From contig JAMCVO010000743.1 of NCBI GenBank assembly GCA_023475715.1, positions 1 through 19,118 on the forward strand: DNA of 19,118 nucleotides, written 5' to 3'. The notes beneath the pieces are model-generated. The model worked only from the letters and a program-made list of their open reading frames with translations, searched no databases and was not told the DNA's origin. Within the stretch, counting starts at the first letter, position 1, and each line of letters opens with the position of its first letter. Positions 13,391 through 19,118 of this stretch are shown piece after piece. Both the position numbers and the translations under genes were made by a program. The DNA comes from Actinomycetota bacterium. Its GTDB lineage: Bacteria; Actinomycetota; Humimicrobiia; Humimicrobiales; Humimicrobiaceae.

Positions 13391-13465
13391 AAGCCCGCCA
13401 GAGTTCGCTCTTCGAGCCGCGCTACGAACAGTAGGTAAGGCGAGAAGTAAGAACTGGAGGGCCAA
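13391..13465. ncRNA. GC-rich structured intergenic element, possible RNA
   Basis: This stretch is clearly richer in G+C than its surroundings and is not a convincing ORF. GCCC (13393-13396) plus CCAG (13398-13401) can pair with CTGG (13454-13457) plus GGGC (13459-13462), closing a domain of about 50 nt. Inside, GTTCG (13403-13407) pairs with CGAAC (13425-13429), enclosing CTC-TTC-GAG. The strand is not determined. It begins 6 nt after the stop codon of the 45-aa membrane protein. No tRNA, SsrA, RNase P or SRP signature was found. Confidence 0.4.
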
Positions 13466-13468
13466 ACC

Positions 13469-13606
13469 TTAATAACCTATCCTATGTCCCGATAGGAAGA
13501 AATAATAAATTAATCCGTATATTATTGCGCCGATAATTAAATAGATTATTAACCATTGCCACAATGGCCTCTTTCCGTAGCCTGCATTTTTATAACTCTC
13601 CACCAT
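13469..13606 (-). CDS. 45-aa single-helix membrane protein ('AGYGKRPLWQW' type)
   Basis: The reading frame from ATG 13606 to TAA 13469 encodes a soluble N-terminus ending in 'NAGYGKRPLWQWL', then one transmembrane helix (about residues 19-38) and a short 'SGHRIGY' tail. The basic 'GKRPLWQW' just before the helix should sit at the membrane face. I recall near-identical small proteins next to cupredoxin genes in CPR genomes, but they have no assigned function. Here it is the last gene of the cupredoxin cluster, 72 nt after the two-helix protein. It may be a small subunit or assembly factor for a membrane redox complex. No good ribosome binding site is visible; GTG at codon 2 is an alternative start. 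Confidence 0.7.
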   Translation of the reverse strand: MVESYKNAGYGKRPLWQWLIIYLIIGAIIYGLIYYFFLSGHRIGY

Positions 13607-13678
13607 ATGATGAAACTTTATAAAATAAATATTTAAACTTAAAAAGAATAAGGTAATAAAACGGTAAGGACTAAATAT

Positions 13679-13903
13679 TCAATAATGAAAATAAACAGAG
13701 GCAGCCAAAACTCCATGAATCAGACCCAGAATTAAAGAAGCAGCAGCTATTCTCGGATGCCATTTAAATGGCACAAGCGGTTTTCCTGTATATTGAAAGT
13801 AGCCAATGGTGGCAGTAAGTAAAAAAGAAAGATAAGTTAAAATTCCAATATAGAAAGTTAGCGGTTTACCCAATAATGGAAAATAAGCAAATGATGATAC
13901 CAT
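13679..13903 (-). CDS. Two-helix membrane protein with histidines at heme-like spacing
   Basis: The 74-aa protein has two hydrophobic helices, about residues 15-36 and 51-71. His49 ('KWHPR') and His63 ('LIHG') are 14 residues apart on the second helix, with a further His73 at the C-terminus. A 13-14 residue His spacing is what heme-b-binding helices of cytochrome b561 and ferric-reductase families show, but two helices alone do not make a four-helix bundle, so a dimer would be needed. The ATG is 3 nt after the cupredoxin stop, so the two are co-translated, which suggests electron transfer between the membrane protein and the copper protein. I do not assign a family with certainty. Confidence 0.7.
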   Translation of the reverse strand: MVSSFAYFPLLGKPLTFYIGILTYLSFLLTATIGYFQYTGKPLVPFKWHPRIAAASLILGLIHGVLAASVYFHY

Positions 13904-13906
13904 AAC

Positions 13907-14350
13907 TTACTGCGTTACAGTAATTGTACCATGCATAAAGGTATGAATGCTACAATGATAAGGGAAAGTTCCCGCCTGTTTAAATGTAAAAGAAAAAGTG
14001 TCTCCTGGCTGAAAAGTCTTGCTGTCGAATAATCCGTTATCGCTTGTGACTGTATGTGGAACGCTATCGTTATTGGTCCATGTAATTGTTGTTCCCATTT
14101 TTACAGTCATTGTGTCAGGACTAAAAGACATATTTTTAATATCTACTTTAGAACTTTGACTTTGTGAAGCGGGAGAAGTTGAAGGCATTGTTGGAGACGA
14201 GGTTACCGGAATTGCACTTGGTTGCATTGTAATTGTAGGGTTGGAAATAATTCTTGAAGGAGGAGTTACATTTGACCTACCAAAAAAATAAAACCCTGCA
14301 ATTATTATAATTATTAAAATTATTATCCCAACTAACCAATTCTTGTTCAT
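13907..14350 (-). CDS. Membrane-anchored cupredoxin (amicyanin/plastocyanin-like)
   Basis: The 147-aa protein has an N-terminal hydrophobic anchor (residues 6-23), a Pro/Ser/Thr-rich linker (28-67) and a blue-copper domain (about 68-147). Type-1 copper ligands are all visible: His99 in 'VPHTVTS', then Cys133, His136 and Met139 in 'YHCSIHTFMHG'. The C-X2-H-X2-M spacing is that of amicyanin and pseudoazurin-related short-loop proteins rather than plant plastocyanin (C-X2-H-X4-M). It should carry single electrons on the outer face of the membrane. It heads a cluster with the two-helix histidine protein and the 45-aa helix protein. Its promoter contains three 5-bp repeats spaced 11 bp, shared with the FAD oxidoreductase operon. 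Confidence 0.93.
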   Translation of the reverse strand: MNKNWLVGIIILIIIIIAGFYFFGRSNVTPPSRIISNPTITMQPSAIPVTSSPTMPSTSPASQSQSSKVDIKNMSFSPDTMTVKMGTTITWTNNDSVPHTVTSDNGLFDSKTFQPGDTFSFTFKQAGTFPYHCSIHTFMHGTITVTQ

Positions 14351-14369
14351 ATTTATGATTATAAATTAA

Positions 14370-14411
14370 ATTATACTAAATACTGTAAAAGCTTAGCAAG
14401 AAATAAGTAAG
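14370..14411 (-). promoter_or_regulatory. Promoter and triple direct-repeat operator of the cupredoxin cluster
   Basis: On the minus strand: CTTAC (14411-14407), 6 nt, CTTGC (14400-14396), 6 nt, TTTAC (14389-14385), 9 nt, then the -10 box TATAAT (14375-14370), 19 nt before the ATG. Repeat spacing, the distance to the -10 box and the second linker ending in AGCT match the promoter at 10195-10236. Confidence 0.62.
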
Positions 14412-14419
14412 AAAAAAAA

Positions 14420-15640
14420 TTATCTTTCGAATACAGAAGCACCGGAGCTAAATTGCCAGGGAGCATCAGTGCAATTTTGAATTTTTTGTCCTTCGATTTT
14501 AAGTTTTGTTTTTGATTCCATTTGGACAATTATTCTAAAGGGATAGCGGTAAACTCCCGTCAGGCCGCTTGGTTCAAAACAATATATTTGCTTTTCCGCA
14601 GTTATGTCTTTAAAATCACGATTGACCAGACCGGAACTTTGTGTATCAAAAGGATATTCGCCTGCTTCTATTGTTGACATTGCCTGCGTACCGATAGAAA
14701 ATATCCCCTTTTGGGCCAAAACATTATGATGCACCAGTGAAATATCATAATTTTCCTCACTGTCAGCAGTTTTACCGGGTTTAAACCAGACTCCTTGAGC
14801 CGTCCCCGGCACATCCTGCATATATTCTCCGCATAACGGCTCCGCAGTGCGTTTTAAAGAAGGATCGTAATAATCGGCCATTTGTGATAAGAATTTTTGG
14901 CGAAGGTCGGGCGTGAAGTAATCAAACGGACAAACAATATGTTTAAAATCAAACCCGCCCGTCCAACGGGAGGGATTGGCAAATTGCAGTTCGGGCGTCC
15001 GGTGGTCCGACATTTCAAAATCGAAAAATTGTTTAATGCTATTTTTCCTGGCGGGGTTAGCTGTTCCCAAAAGCTCCCCGACTTTAATTTGCACCCCCTT
15101 TATAACCTGTCCGCAAAATTTAAAAGAAGTTTGGCCCGCCTGGTATGACTGACAATGTTCATCTTTATTAAAAGCGTTTTGAATTTTTGGATTAAGAGTG
15201 TTTAAATGATAAAAATTAACCTCTACATCGCTGCAGGGAGAAGCATAAATATTGTAATCGGTATAACCTTTTGTAAGATTATCCCATCGATCCGCCCAGG
15301 TAATATATAAATCTCCCGGAGAATAAACGTCTACATCTGTTTGTTCTTCTGTGTTTTTTGCAGGACTTATAAAATAAGAGTGTTTTGTGGGGATGACATG
15401 TCCTCCGGTTGCGCCAAGATTTCCCAAGGGCACTACATTTCTATATAATCCGTCTTTTATTGGGGAAACGGTAAAAAATTCTTTTTTATCGCCACAGGGA
15501 GGCAACTGCCCATAATGAAAAATAGTTTTATTGCCAATTTCGCGAGAATATTGAAATCTTTTAACTGCATTACCACCAACGACAAGGACGATAATAAACA
15601 GAGGAATAAAAATAAGCTTCCAGGATAAAAATCGTTTCAA
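14420..15640 (-). CDS. Membrane-anchored extracellular protein, possibly degenerate LytM/M23-like fold
   Basis: A basic N-terminus (KRFLSWK) precedes one hydrophobic helix, then about 370 residues outside the membrane with several cysteines. 'PLGNLGATGGHVIPTKHSYF' resembles the start of M23/LytM metallopeptidase domains, where G-H-x-x-P-T-D-H is usual, but the aspartate position is Lys here, and no clear H-X-H motif follows, so activity is doubtful. Beta-rich segments such as 'GVQIKVGELLGTA' fit the same fold. The frame is open to TTG 15694, but a TATAAT lies at 15674-15669, between this and the coding part, so I favour TTG 15640; GTG 15667 is the alternative. Function unknown; a cell-wall-associated binding protein is a guess. 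Confidence 0.65.
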   Translation of the reverse strand: MKRFLSWKLIFIPLFIIVLVVGGNAVKRFQYSREIGNKTIFHYGQLPPCGDKKEFFTVSPIKDGLYRNVVPLGNLGATGGHVIPTKHSYFISPAKNTEEQTDVDVYSPGDLYITWADRWDNLTKGYTDYNIYASPCSDVEVNFYHLNTLNPKIQNAFNKDEHCQSYQAGQTSFKFCGQVIKGVQIKVGELLGTANPARKNSIKQFFDFEMSDHRTPELQFANPSRWTGGFDFKHIVCPFDYFTPDLRQKFLSQMADYYDPSLKRTAEPLCGEYMQDVPGTAQGVWFKPGKTADSEENYDISLVHHNVLAQKGIFSIGTQAMSTIEAGEYPFDTQSSGLVNRDFKDITAEKQIYCFEPSGLTGVYRYPFRIIVQMESKTKLKIEGQKIQNCTDAPWQFSSGASVFER

Positions 15641-15668
15641 AGACTTGTCACTCTTTATCTGCGCCACT

Positions 15669-15674
15669 ATTATA
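15669..15674 (-). promoter_or_regulatory. -10 box of the LytM-like gene
   Basis: A perfect TATAAT on the minus strand at 15674-15669. TATTGC at 16 bp upstream is a weak -35. It argues against the TTG 15694 and GTG 15667 starts, which lie before the predicted first transcribed base near 15662. Confidence 0.45.
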
Positions 15675-15774
15675 GTATTCACTCCAAAAAGCAATAAGTC
15701 AAGAAGAATTTGATTAATTTGGATAAGTTCAAACTCTCACTAAATTTCGTATTTTTTCGAAGTAAAGCTTGCGT

Positions 15775-16524
15775 TTACGCAGATGCAGGGGAATCAACTT
15801 TAAAAGCCGGGCGCAAATTAATTCCGTATATCTTTTCATAAATTTCTAATGCTGCTTCCATAACTGCGTCCGGATCTTCCATAATGGCATAAGCCTCCAA
15901 TAGCCGGTCAATAATTGTTTTAAGTCCCGTATCTTTAGCCATCGATTCTTCTGCAATATCATGAACATGCTTGGCCAATCGGCTATTTGCAAATTCGCGG
16001 GCACCAGCCGATAATTCCTTCCAGTCAGTTGCAGAAACAGCCTTTTCTGCAACTTTATTCATAGGAAGAGGATTTACCTCTTTTGCCGTAGCATCTTTTT
16101 TTTTAGTTTTTCCCCAGGCAGCTAACGATAATGCAGCCAACAAATAACTTACTTGTGCATCTTCTATTATCTTACCTCTTTCCCCTGAAATAGTATGATT
16201 AAGAATGTTAAAGGTTAAAAAATTTCCCGTATCCCACAATCCTCTATTTTCCATAAGAGGATCTTTTGTATTTCGTGAAGCCCGCCTTAAATGATCTACT
16301 ATACCCGTCCTTTGACTAGAAGTATCGAACATAAATGTACCTATTGCTACAGCTTTAGTTACCTGATGTTCTCTGGAATAACAAATAAGACTTCTTTCAA
16401 GTAAATCAGCAGCACGGCCAAATATATTATGTTCCGTTAGAATCCTGTGTGCGCCACCTCTTTCATTGTCTATCGATCCACCATTTCCAAATTGATCCGG
16501 GGACAATTTTTCCCTAAAAAGCAT
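15775..16524 (-). CDS. Cytoplasmic helical protein of unknown function (249 aa)
   Basis: I do not recognise a family. The protein has no signal peptide or membrane segment. 'GNGGSIDNERGGAHRILTEHNIFGRAADLLERSL' near the N-terminus, 'VDHLRRASRNTKDP' and 'AQVSYLLAALSLAAWG' are notable segments, and the C-terminal 100 residues are helical and acidic. The His-rich 'GGAHRILTEH' and 'AKHVHDIAEESMAKD' could hint at metal or nucleotide chemistry, but there is no set of motifs to name. A short TATAAT box ends 10 nt before the ATG, giving an almost leaderless transcript. It is divergent to coaBC, 90 nt apart. Confidence 0.65.
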   Translation of the reverse strand: MLFREKLSPDQFGNGGSIDNERGGAHRILTEHNIFGRAADLLERSLICYSREHQVTKAVAIGTFMFDTSSQRTGIVDHLRRASRNTKDPLMENRGLWDTGNFLTFNILNHTISGERGKIIEDAQVSYLLAALSLAAWGKTKKKDATAKEVNPLPMNKVAEKAVSATDWKELSAGAREFANSRLAKHVHDIAEESMAKDTGLKTIIDRLLEAYAIMEDPDAVMEAALEIYEKIYGINLRPAFKVDSPASA

Positions 16525-16534
16525 AATAGACTAA

Positions 16535-16540
16535 ATTATA
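16535..16540 (-). promoter_or_regulatory. -10 box of the 249-aa gene
   Basis: A perfect TATAAT on the minus strand at 16540-16535, 10 nt before ATG 16524. The predicted leader is about 3-4 nt. No -35 is evident. Confidence 0.5.
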
Positions 16541-16598
16541 CACCCAATTTAAACCTAAATCAAACTATGGGTTATAATAAAATTTCAGGAGAATTTAA

Positions 16599-16607
16599 TG
16601 ATATAAT
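16599..16607 (+). promoter_or_regulatory. Extended -10 promoter of coaBC (leaderless)
   Basis: TGA followed by TATAAT (16602-16607). The hexamer ends 7 nt before ATG 16615, so transcription is expected to start at the A of the start codon or one base before. No -35 or Shine-Dalgarno is apparent; the GGAG at 16588-16591 is too far from the ATG and upstream of the predicted transcript. Confidence 0.65.
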
Positions 16608-16614
16608 TTGATTT

Positions 16615-17826
16615 ATGAAAAAGATGGTAGTTTTAGGAGTAACCGGCGGTATTGCTGCATATAAAAGTTTAGATTTGATACGTGAACTTCGCAAAGAAGA
16701 CGTTGATGTTTTTGTTGTTATGACAAAAACTGCTTCAAAAATGATTTCCCCTACCAGTTTTGAAAAAGCATCTGGAAATAAAGTTTATACTGATCTTTTT
16801 GAAAAGAATTTTAACTATAAAAATATTTTAAAAACAAGAAAAGTTAACCATGTAGATCTTGCAAAGAAAGCAGATTTGATAGTGATCGTACCCGCAACAG
16901 CAAATACTATCGCAAAATTAGCCCATGGTTTTGCGGACGACTTTTTAACAACAACGGTACTTGCAACAACTTCGCCTGTTATTATTTGCCCGTCAATGAA
17001 TACAAATATGTGGAATAACCCGTTTGTTAAACGAAATATTAAGGTTTTGATAGAAAACGGTTGCCAAATTATTGAACCGGAATCGGGAGAATTGGCTTGT
17101 GGAGATAAAGGTGTGGGACGACTTGCGGATATTCAGAATATTAAAAAAGAGATACTGAAACAAGTTCAGGATGACAAAAGATTGAAAAATAAAAAAATAA
17201 TCGTTACAGCAGGAGGAACAATAGAAAAAATAGATGATGTTCGTTTTATTACAAATAAAAGCTCAGGTAAAATGGGCGTTTGTATTGCAGAAGAATGTTA
17301 TTTACATGGAGCAGATGTTTTATTGCTCCGATCAAAAAGCGCAGTAAAACCAGACTACCCAATAAAAGAAAAGATATTCGAAACAGCTAGTGATTTATTT
17401 GAATTAATAAAAAAAGAGATTAAAAATTATGACTTTTTTATTCATACTGCCGCAGTATCGGATTTCAAATTAGAAAAAACTATAAAAGGCAAAATATCAA
17501 GTAAAAAAAGTATAACCATAAAACTAAAACCGGCAATAAAAATACTTGACCAAATTAAAAAACTTAACCCAAAAATTAAATTAATTGCATTTAAAGCGGA
17601 ATATGGAATACCTGAAAAAGAAATGATTGAAAAAGCGTATAACAGATTAAAAGAATGCGATGCAGATTTAGTAATTGCAAATGATGTAAGTAAAAAAAAC
17701 AGCGGTTTTGAATCGGATTACAACGAAGTTTTTATAATAAGTCCCGATGGAAAATTTACAAAAATTCCCCACTCTCTCAAAACCCAAATCGCAAAAAATA
17801 TTGTTGATCAAATTTTTACTGTTTAA
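16615..17826 (+). CDS. coaBC: Bifunctional phosphopantothenoylcysteine decarboxylase / phosphopantothenate-cysteine ligase
   Basis: The 403-aa protein is a full CoaBC. The N-terminal FMN-dependent CoaC part starts 'VVLGVTGGIAAYKSLDLIR', with the catalytic His79 in 'VNHVDLAKKADLIV', the 'PATANTIAK' FMN loop, 'PSMNTNMW' at 126-133 and the catalytic Cys162 in 'GELACGDKGVGRL'. The CoaB part begins near residue 190 with 'KKIIVTAGGTIEKIDDVR', followed by 'ITNKSSGKMG', 'FIHTAAVSDF', 'LIAFKAEYG' and 'VIANDVSK'. It makes 4'-phosphopantetheine from phosphopantothenate and cysteine using CTP or ATP. The early CoA pathway is patchy in CPR, so an intact gene is informative. It ends in a 3-bp overlap of stop codons with the convergent gene. 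Confidence 0.97.
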   Translation: MKKMVVLGVTGGIAAYKSLDLIRELRKEDVDVFVVMTKTASKMISPTSFEKASGNKVYTDLFEKNFNYKNILKTRKVNHVDLAKKADLIVIVPATANTIAKLAHGFADDFLTTTVLATTSPVIICPSMNTNMWNNPFVKRNIKVLIENGCQIIEPESGELACGDKGVGRLADIQNIKKEILKQVQDDKRLKNKKIIVTAGGTIEKIDDVRFITNKSSGKMGVCIAEECYLHGADVLLLRSKSAVKPDYPIKEKIFETASDLFELIKKEIKNYDFFIHTAAVSDFKLEKTIKGKISSKKSITIKLKPAIKILDQIKKLNPKIKLIAFKAEYGIPEKEMIEKAYNRLKECDADLVIANDVSKKNSGFESDYNEVFIISPDGKFTKIPHSLKTQIAKNIVDQIFTV

Positions 17827-19118
17827 TTTATCTTTTTAACCTTCCCCTCAACCGCATCTACTTCTACTAAATCTCCATCCTTTAAAACTTTTGTAGCATT
17901 TTTGCAACCAACAATGCAGGGAATCCCGAATTCTCTGGCAACAATCGCCGCATGACATGTAACTCCACCTTCATCTGTAATAATCGCCTTTGCATTTTTC
18001 AAATAATGAGTAAAATTAGTTGTTGTCATTGGAGAAACAATAATATTTCCCTTTTTAAATTTTTTAAAATCTTTTATCGTTTTAATAATAATTGCTTTCC
18101 CCTTTACTTTACCATGAAAAGCCGGACGCCCTTTGATTTCTGTTTTTTCTGCATTTCTGACAGATATATTTTCCTTTGCTTTTAAGAAAGCTTCTCCTTC
18201 AAATATTGAGATGTTGTCTTCAAAAAGATATATTGTATATCGATTATTTTTTCTTTTTAAAATCTTTTTCTTATCCAACGGCTTACCATTAAGAGCATCC
18301 AAAATTTCAGGATAAATAGCATAAGGATAATCTTTAAATGACAATCCAATTCTTACTGATATTTCTTTAAGCAAATTCCCACACCAGAAATGCGATGCAA
18401 AAAGACATTCAATTTCAAAGGTGTGAAAATAAATTAAGTATTGCAACGCTTCTATTTCAGATAATAAATAAATATCATTCTTGAATTTTTCTTTTAATAA
18501 TTCCGTTTTCTTGTATTTAGCAACATTTTCTTTTCTTAACAAAAACATTCTCTTATTTATATAAGACCTAGTTAGTGACTTTTCAAACCATGTAAATGAC
18601 TGTATCCAACCATACATTTTTAACCAGTTATCTATTTCTTTAGAGCTAATTTTATCTTTTAATGATAATTCTTTTAACTTTTTATCTGCCTGAATTATCA
18701 ACGTATCTTTCGCCGGAACAAGAAGCTCGTTAAATACATCCTCTTCTGAAATTTTACTAAGTTTATCTTTTATTCTCTTTTCCAAAACCTGATTAAGATT
18801 ATGTTTTATTAGCATGAAAGCTGCCGCATTTTTTAATTTTTCCCAATATTTTTGAAAAAGTATTGCTAGCTCTTGATTTGTTTTACCACTAAAATCTTTT
18901 TCCGAAACACCCAATGACCAATCAATAAGCTCCTGGCAATAGGATTCGGACTTTTTGATTAGTTTAAGATAAAAACGTGAATTTGCATTTCCTCTATTGT
19001 TTAAAATTTCTTTTAAATACTGGCAACGCGACTTGCTCCAATAATATTCGTCTCCAACTCTTTTATAATATTTAAATTCAAAATCTAATCCAACTGTTTT
19101 AGAAAACGCTGTATTTAT
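17823..19118 (-). CDS. PEP-synthase-related protein with phospho-His swivel domain, 5' end outside window
   Basis: The frame is open to the right edge, giving 431 visible residues; an internal TTG at 18914 is not the start. The first 300 visible residues are Lys-rich, helical and poorly conserved, including 'YYWSKSRCQYLKEIL'. The last 100 are the mobile swivel domain of PEP-utilising enzymes: 'GKVKGKAIIIKTIKDF', 'GNIIVSPMTT', and 'DEGGVTCHAAIVAREFG', where the His of T-C-H (canonical T-S-H) carries the phosphoryl group, then 'GDLVEVDAVEGKV'. In PEP synthase and PPDK this domain shuttles phosphate between ATP-grasp and PEP sites; no PEP-binding barrel follows here, since the protein ends with the swivel domain. 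An N-terminal ATP-grasp could lie beyond the window. Substrate unknown. Confidence 0.88.
   Translation of the reverse strand: MNTAFSKTVGLDFEFKYYKRVGDEYYWSKSRCQYLKEILNNRGNANSRFYLKLIKKSESYCQELIDWSLGVSEKDFSGKTNQELAILFQKYWEKLKNAAAFMLIKHNLNQVLEKRIKDKLSKISEEDVFNELLVPAKDTLIIQADKKLKELSLKDKISSKEIDNWLKMYGWIQSFTWFEKSLTRSYINKRMFLLRKENVAKYKKTELLKEKFKNDIYLLSEIEALQYLIYFHTFEIECLFASHFWCGNLLKEISVRIGLSFKDYPYAIYPEILDALNGKPLDKKKILKRKNNRYTIYLFEDNISIFEGEAFLKAKENISVRNAEKTEIKGRPAFHGKVKGKAIIIKTIKDFKKFKKGNIIVSPMTTTNFTHYLKNAKAIITDEGGVTCHAAIVAREFGIPCIVGCKNATKVLKDGDLVEVDAVEGKVKKIN

Noticed and set aside
13391..13465. tRNA or tmRNA gene in the GC-rich element
   Set aside because: No GTTCRA T-loop flanked by a 5-bp stem with a matching acceptor stem was found on either strand, and the helices found do not form a cloverleaf.
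1..19118. Alternative genetic code with TGA as glycine (Gracilibacteria/Absconditabacteria)
   Set aside because: TGA ends recognisable proteins at the expected place, for example the FAD oxidoreductase, and no conserved domain needs read-through.

Overview
The window is an AT-rich bacterial segment, most likely from the Candidate Phyla Radiation (Patescibacteria), with Microgenomates as my best guess. The reasons are: many short genes with no recognisable family; small proteins of a type I associate with this group (a 45-aa 'AGYGKRPLWQW' one-helix protein, a 54-aa 'KFYNVKT' protein, a degenerate Nudix protein); a DEVD-type RNA helicase behind a tiny RRM protein; paired four-Cys mini-domains on a surface glycosidase; and many genes with a -10 box so close to the start codon that the mRNA should be leaderless. 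TGA is used as a stop (for example at the end of the FAD oxidoreductase gene), so the Gracilibacteria/Absconditabacteria recoding does not apply. The lineage call is inference from gene content. No rRNA, tRNA, transposase, integrase or CRISPR array was seen.

Layout. 1-569: 5' part of ychF (minus), with a 20-bp tandem repeat in its coiled-coil region. 625-4068: a poorly conserved stretch with a membrane-anchored jelly-roll-like protein, a HEPN-domain protein with an R-X4-H motif, an orphan 240-aa protein flanked by two diverged 58-bp direct repeats, and a Nudix-fold protein without catalytic residues. 4078-6753: a tight minus-strand operon of RRM RNA-binding protein, DEAD-box helicase and GT4 glycosyltransferase, read from a consensus promoter through a leader of about 180 nt that begins with a hairpin. 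6997-8645: a small zinc-ribbon protein and two plus-strand proteins of unknown function. 8723-10176: an FAD oxidoreductase overlapping a mini-Rieske protein in which both histidine ligands are replaced. 10260-11936: a membrane-anchored clan-A-like glycoside hydrolase with two C-terminal cysteine repeats. 12006-13105: an acyltransferase (FabD-like) split into two overlapping ORFs. 13174-14350: a 54-aa protein, a GC-rich structured element, and a cupredoxin / two-helix histidine membrane protein / one-helix protein cluster. 14420-16524: two proteins of unknown role, one perhaps LytM-like. 16615-19118: coaBC converging on a partial PEP-synthase-like protein with a phospho-His swivel domain.

How it may fit together. 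Three promoters (zinc ribbon at 7.2 kb, FAD oxidoreductase/Rieske at 10.2 kb, cupredoxin cluster at 14.4 kb) carry the same unusual array of pentamers near CTTAC/TTTAC repeated every 11 bp just upstream of the -10 box. I read this as a shared operator for an OmpR/PhoB-type regulator, linking the redox genes into one regulon. This, the ligand-swapped Rieske protein, the split acyltransferase and the GC-rich element are the best leads.
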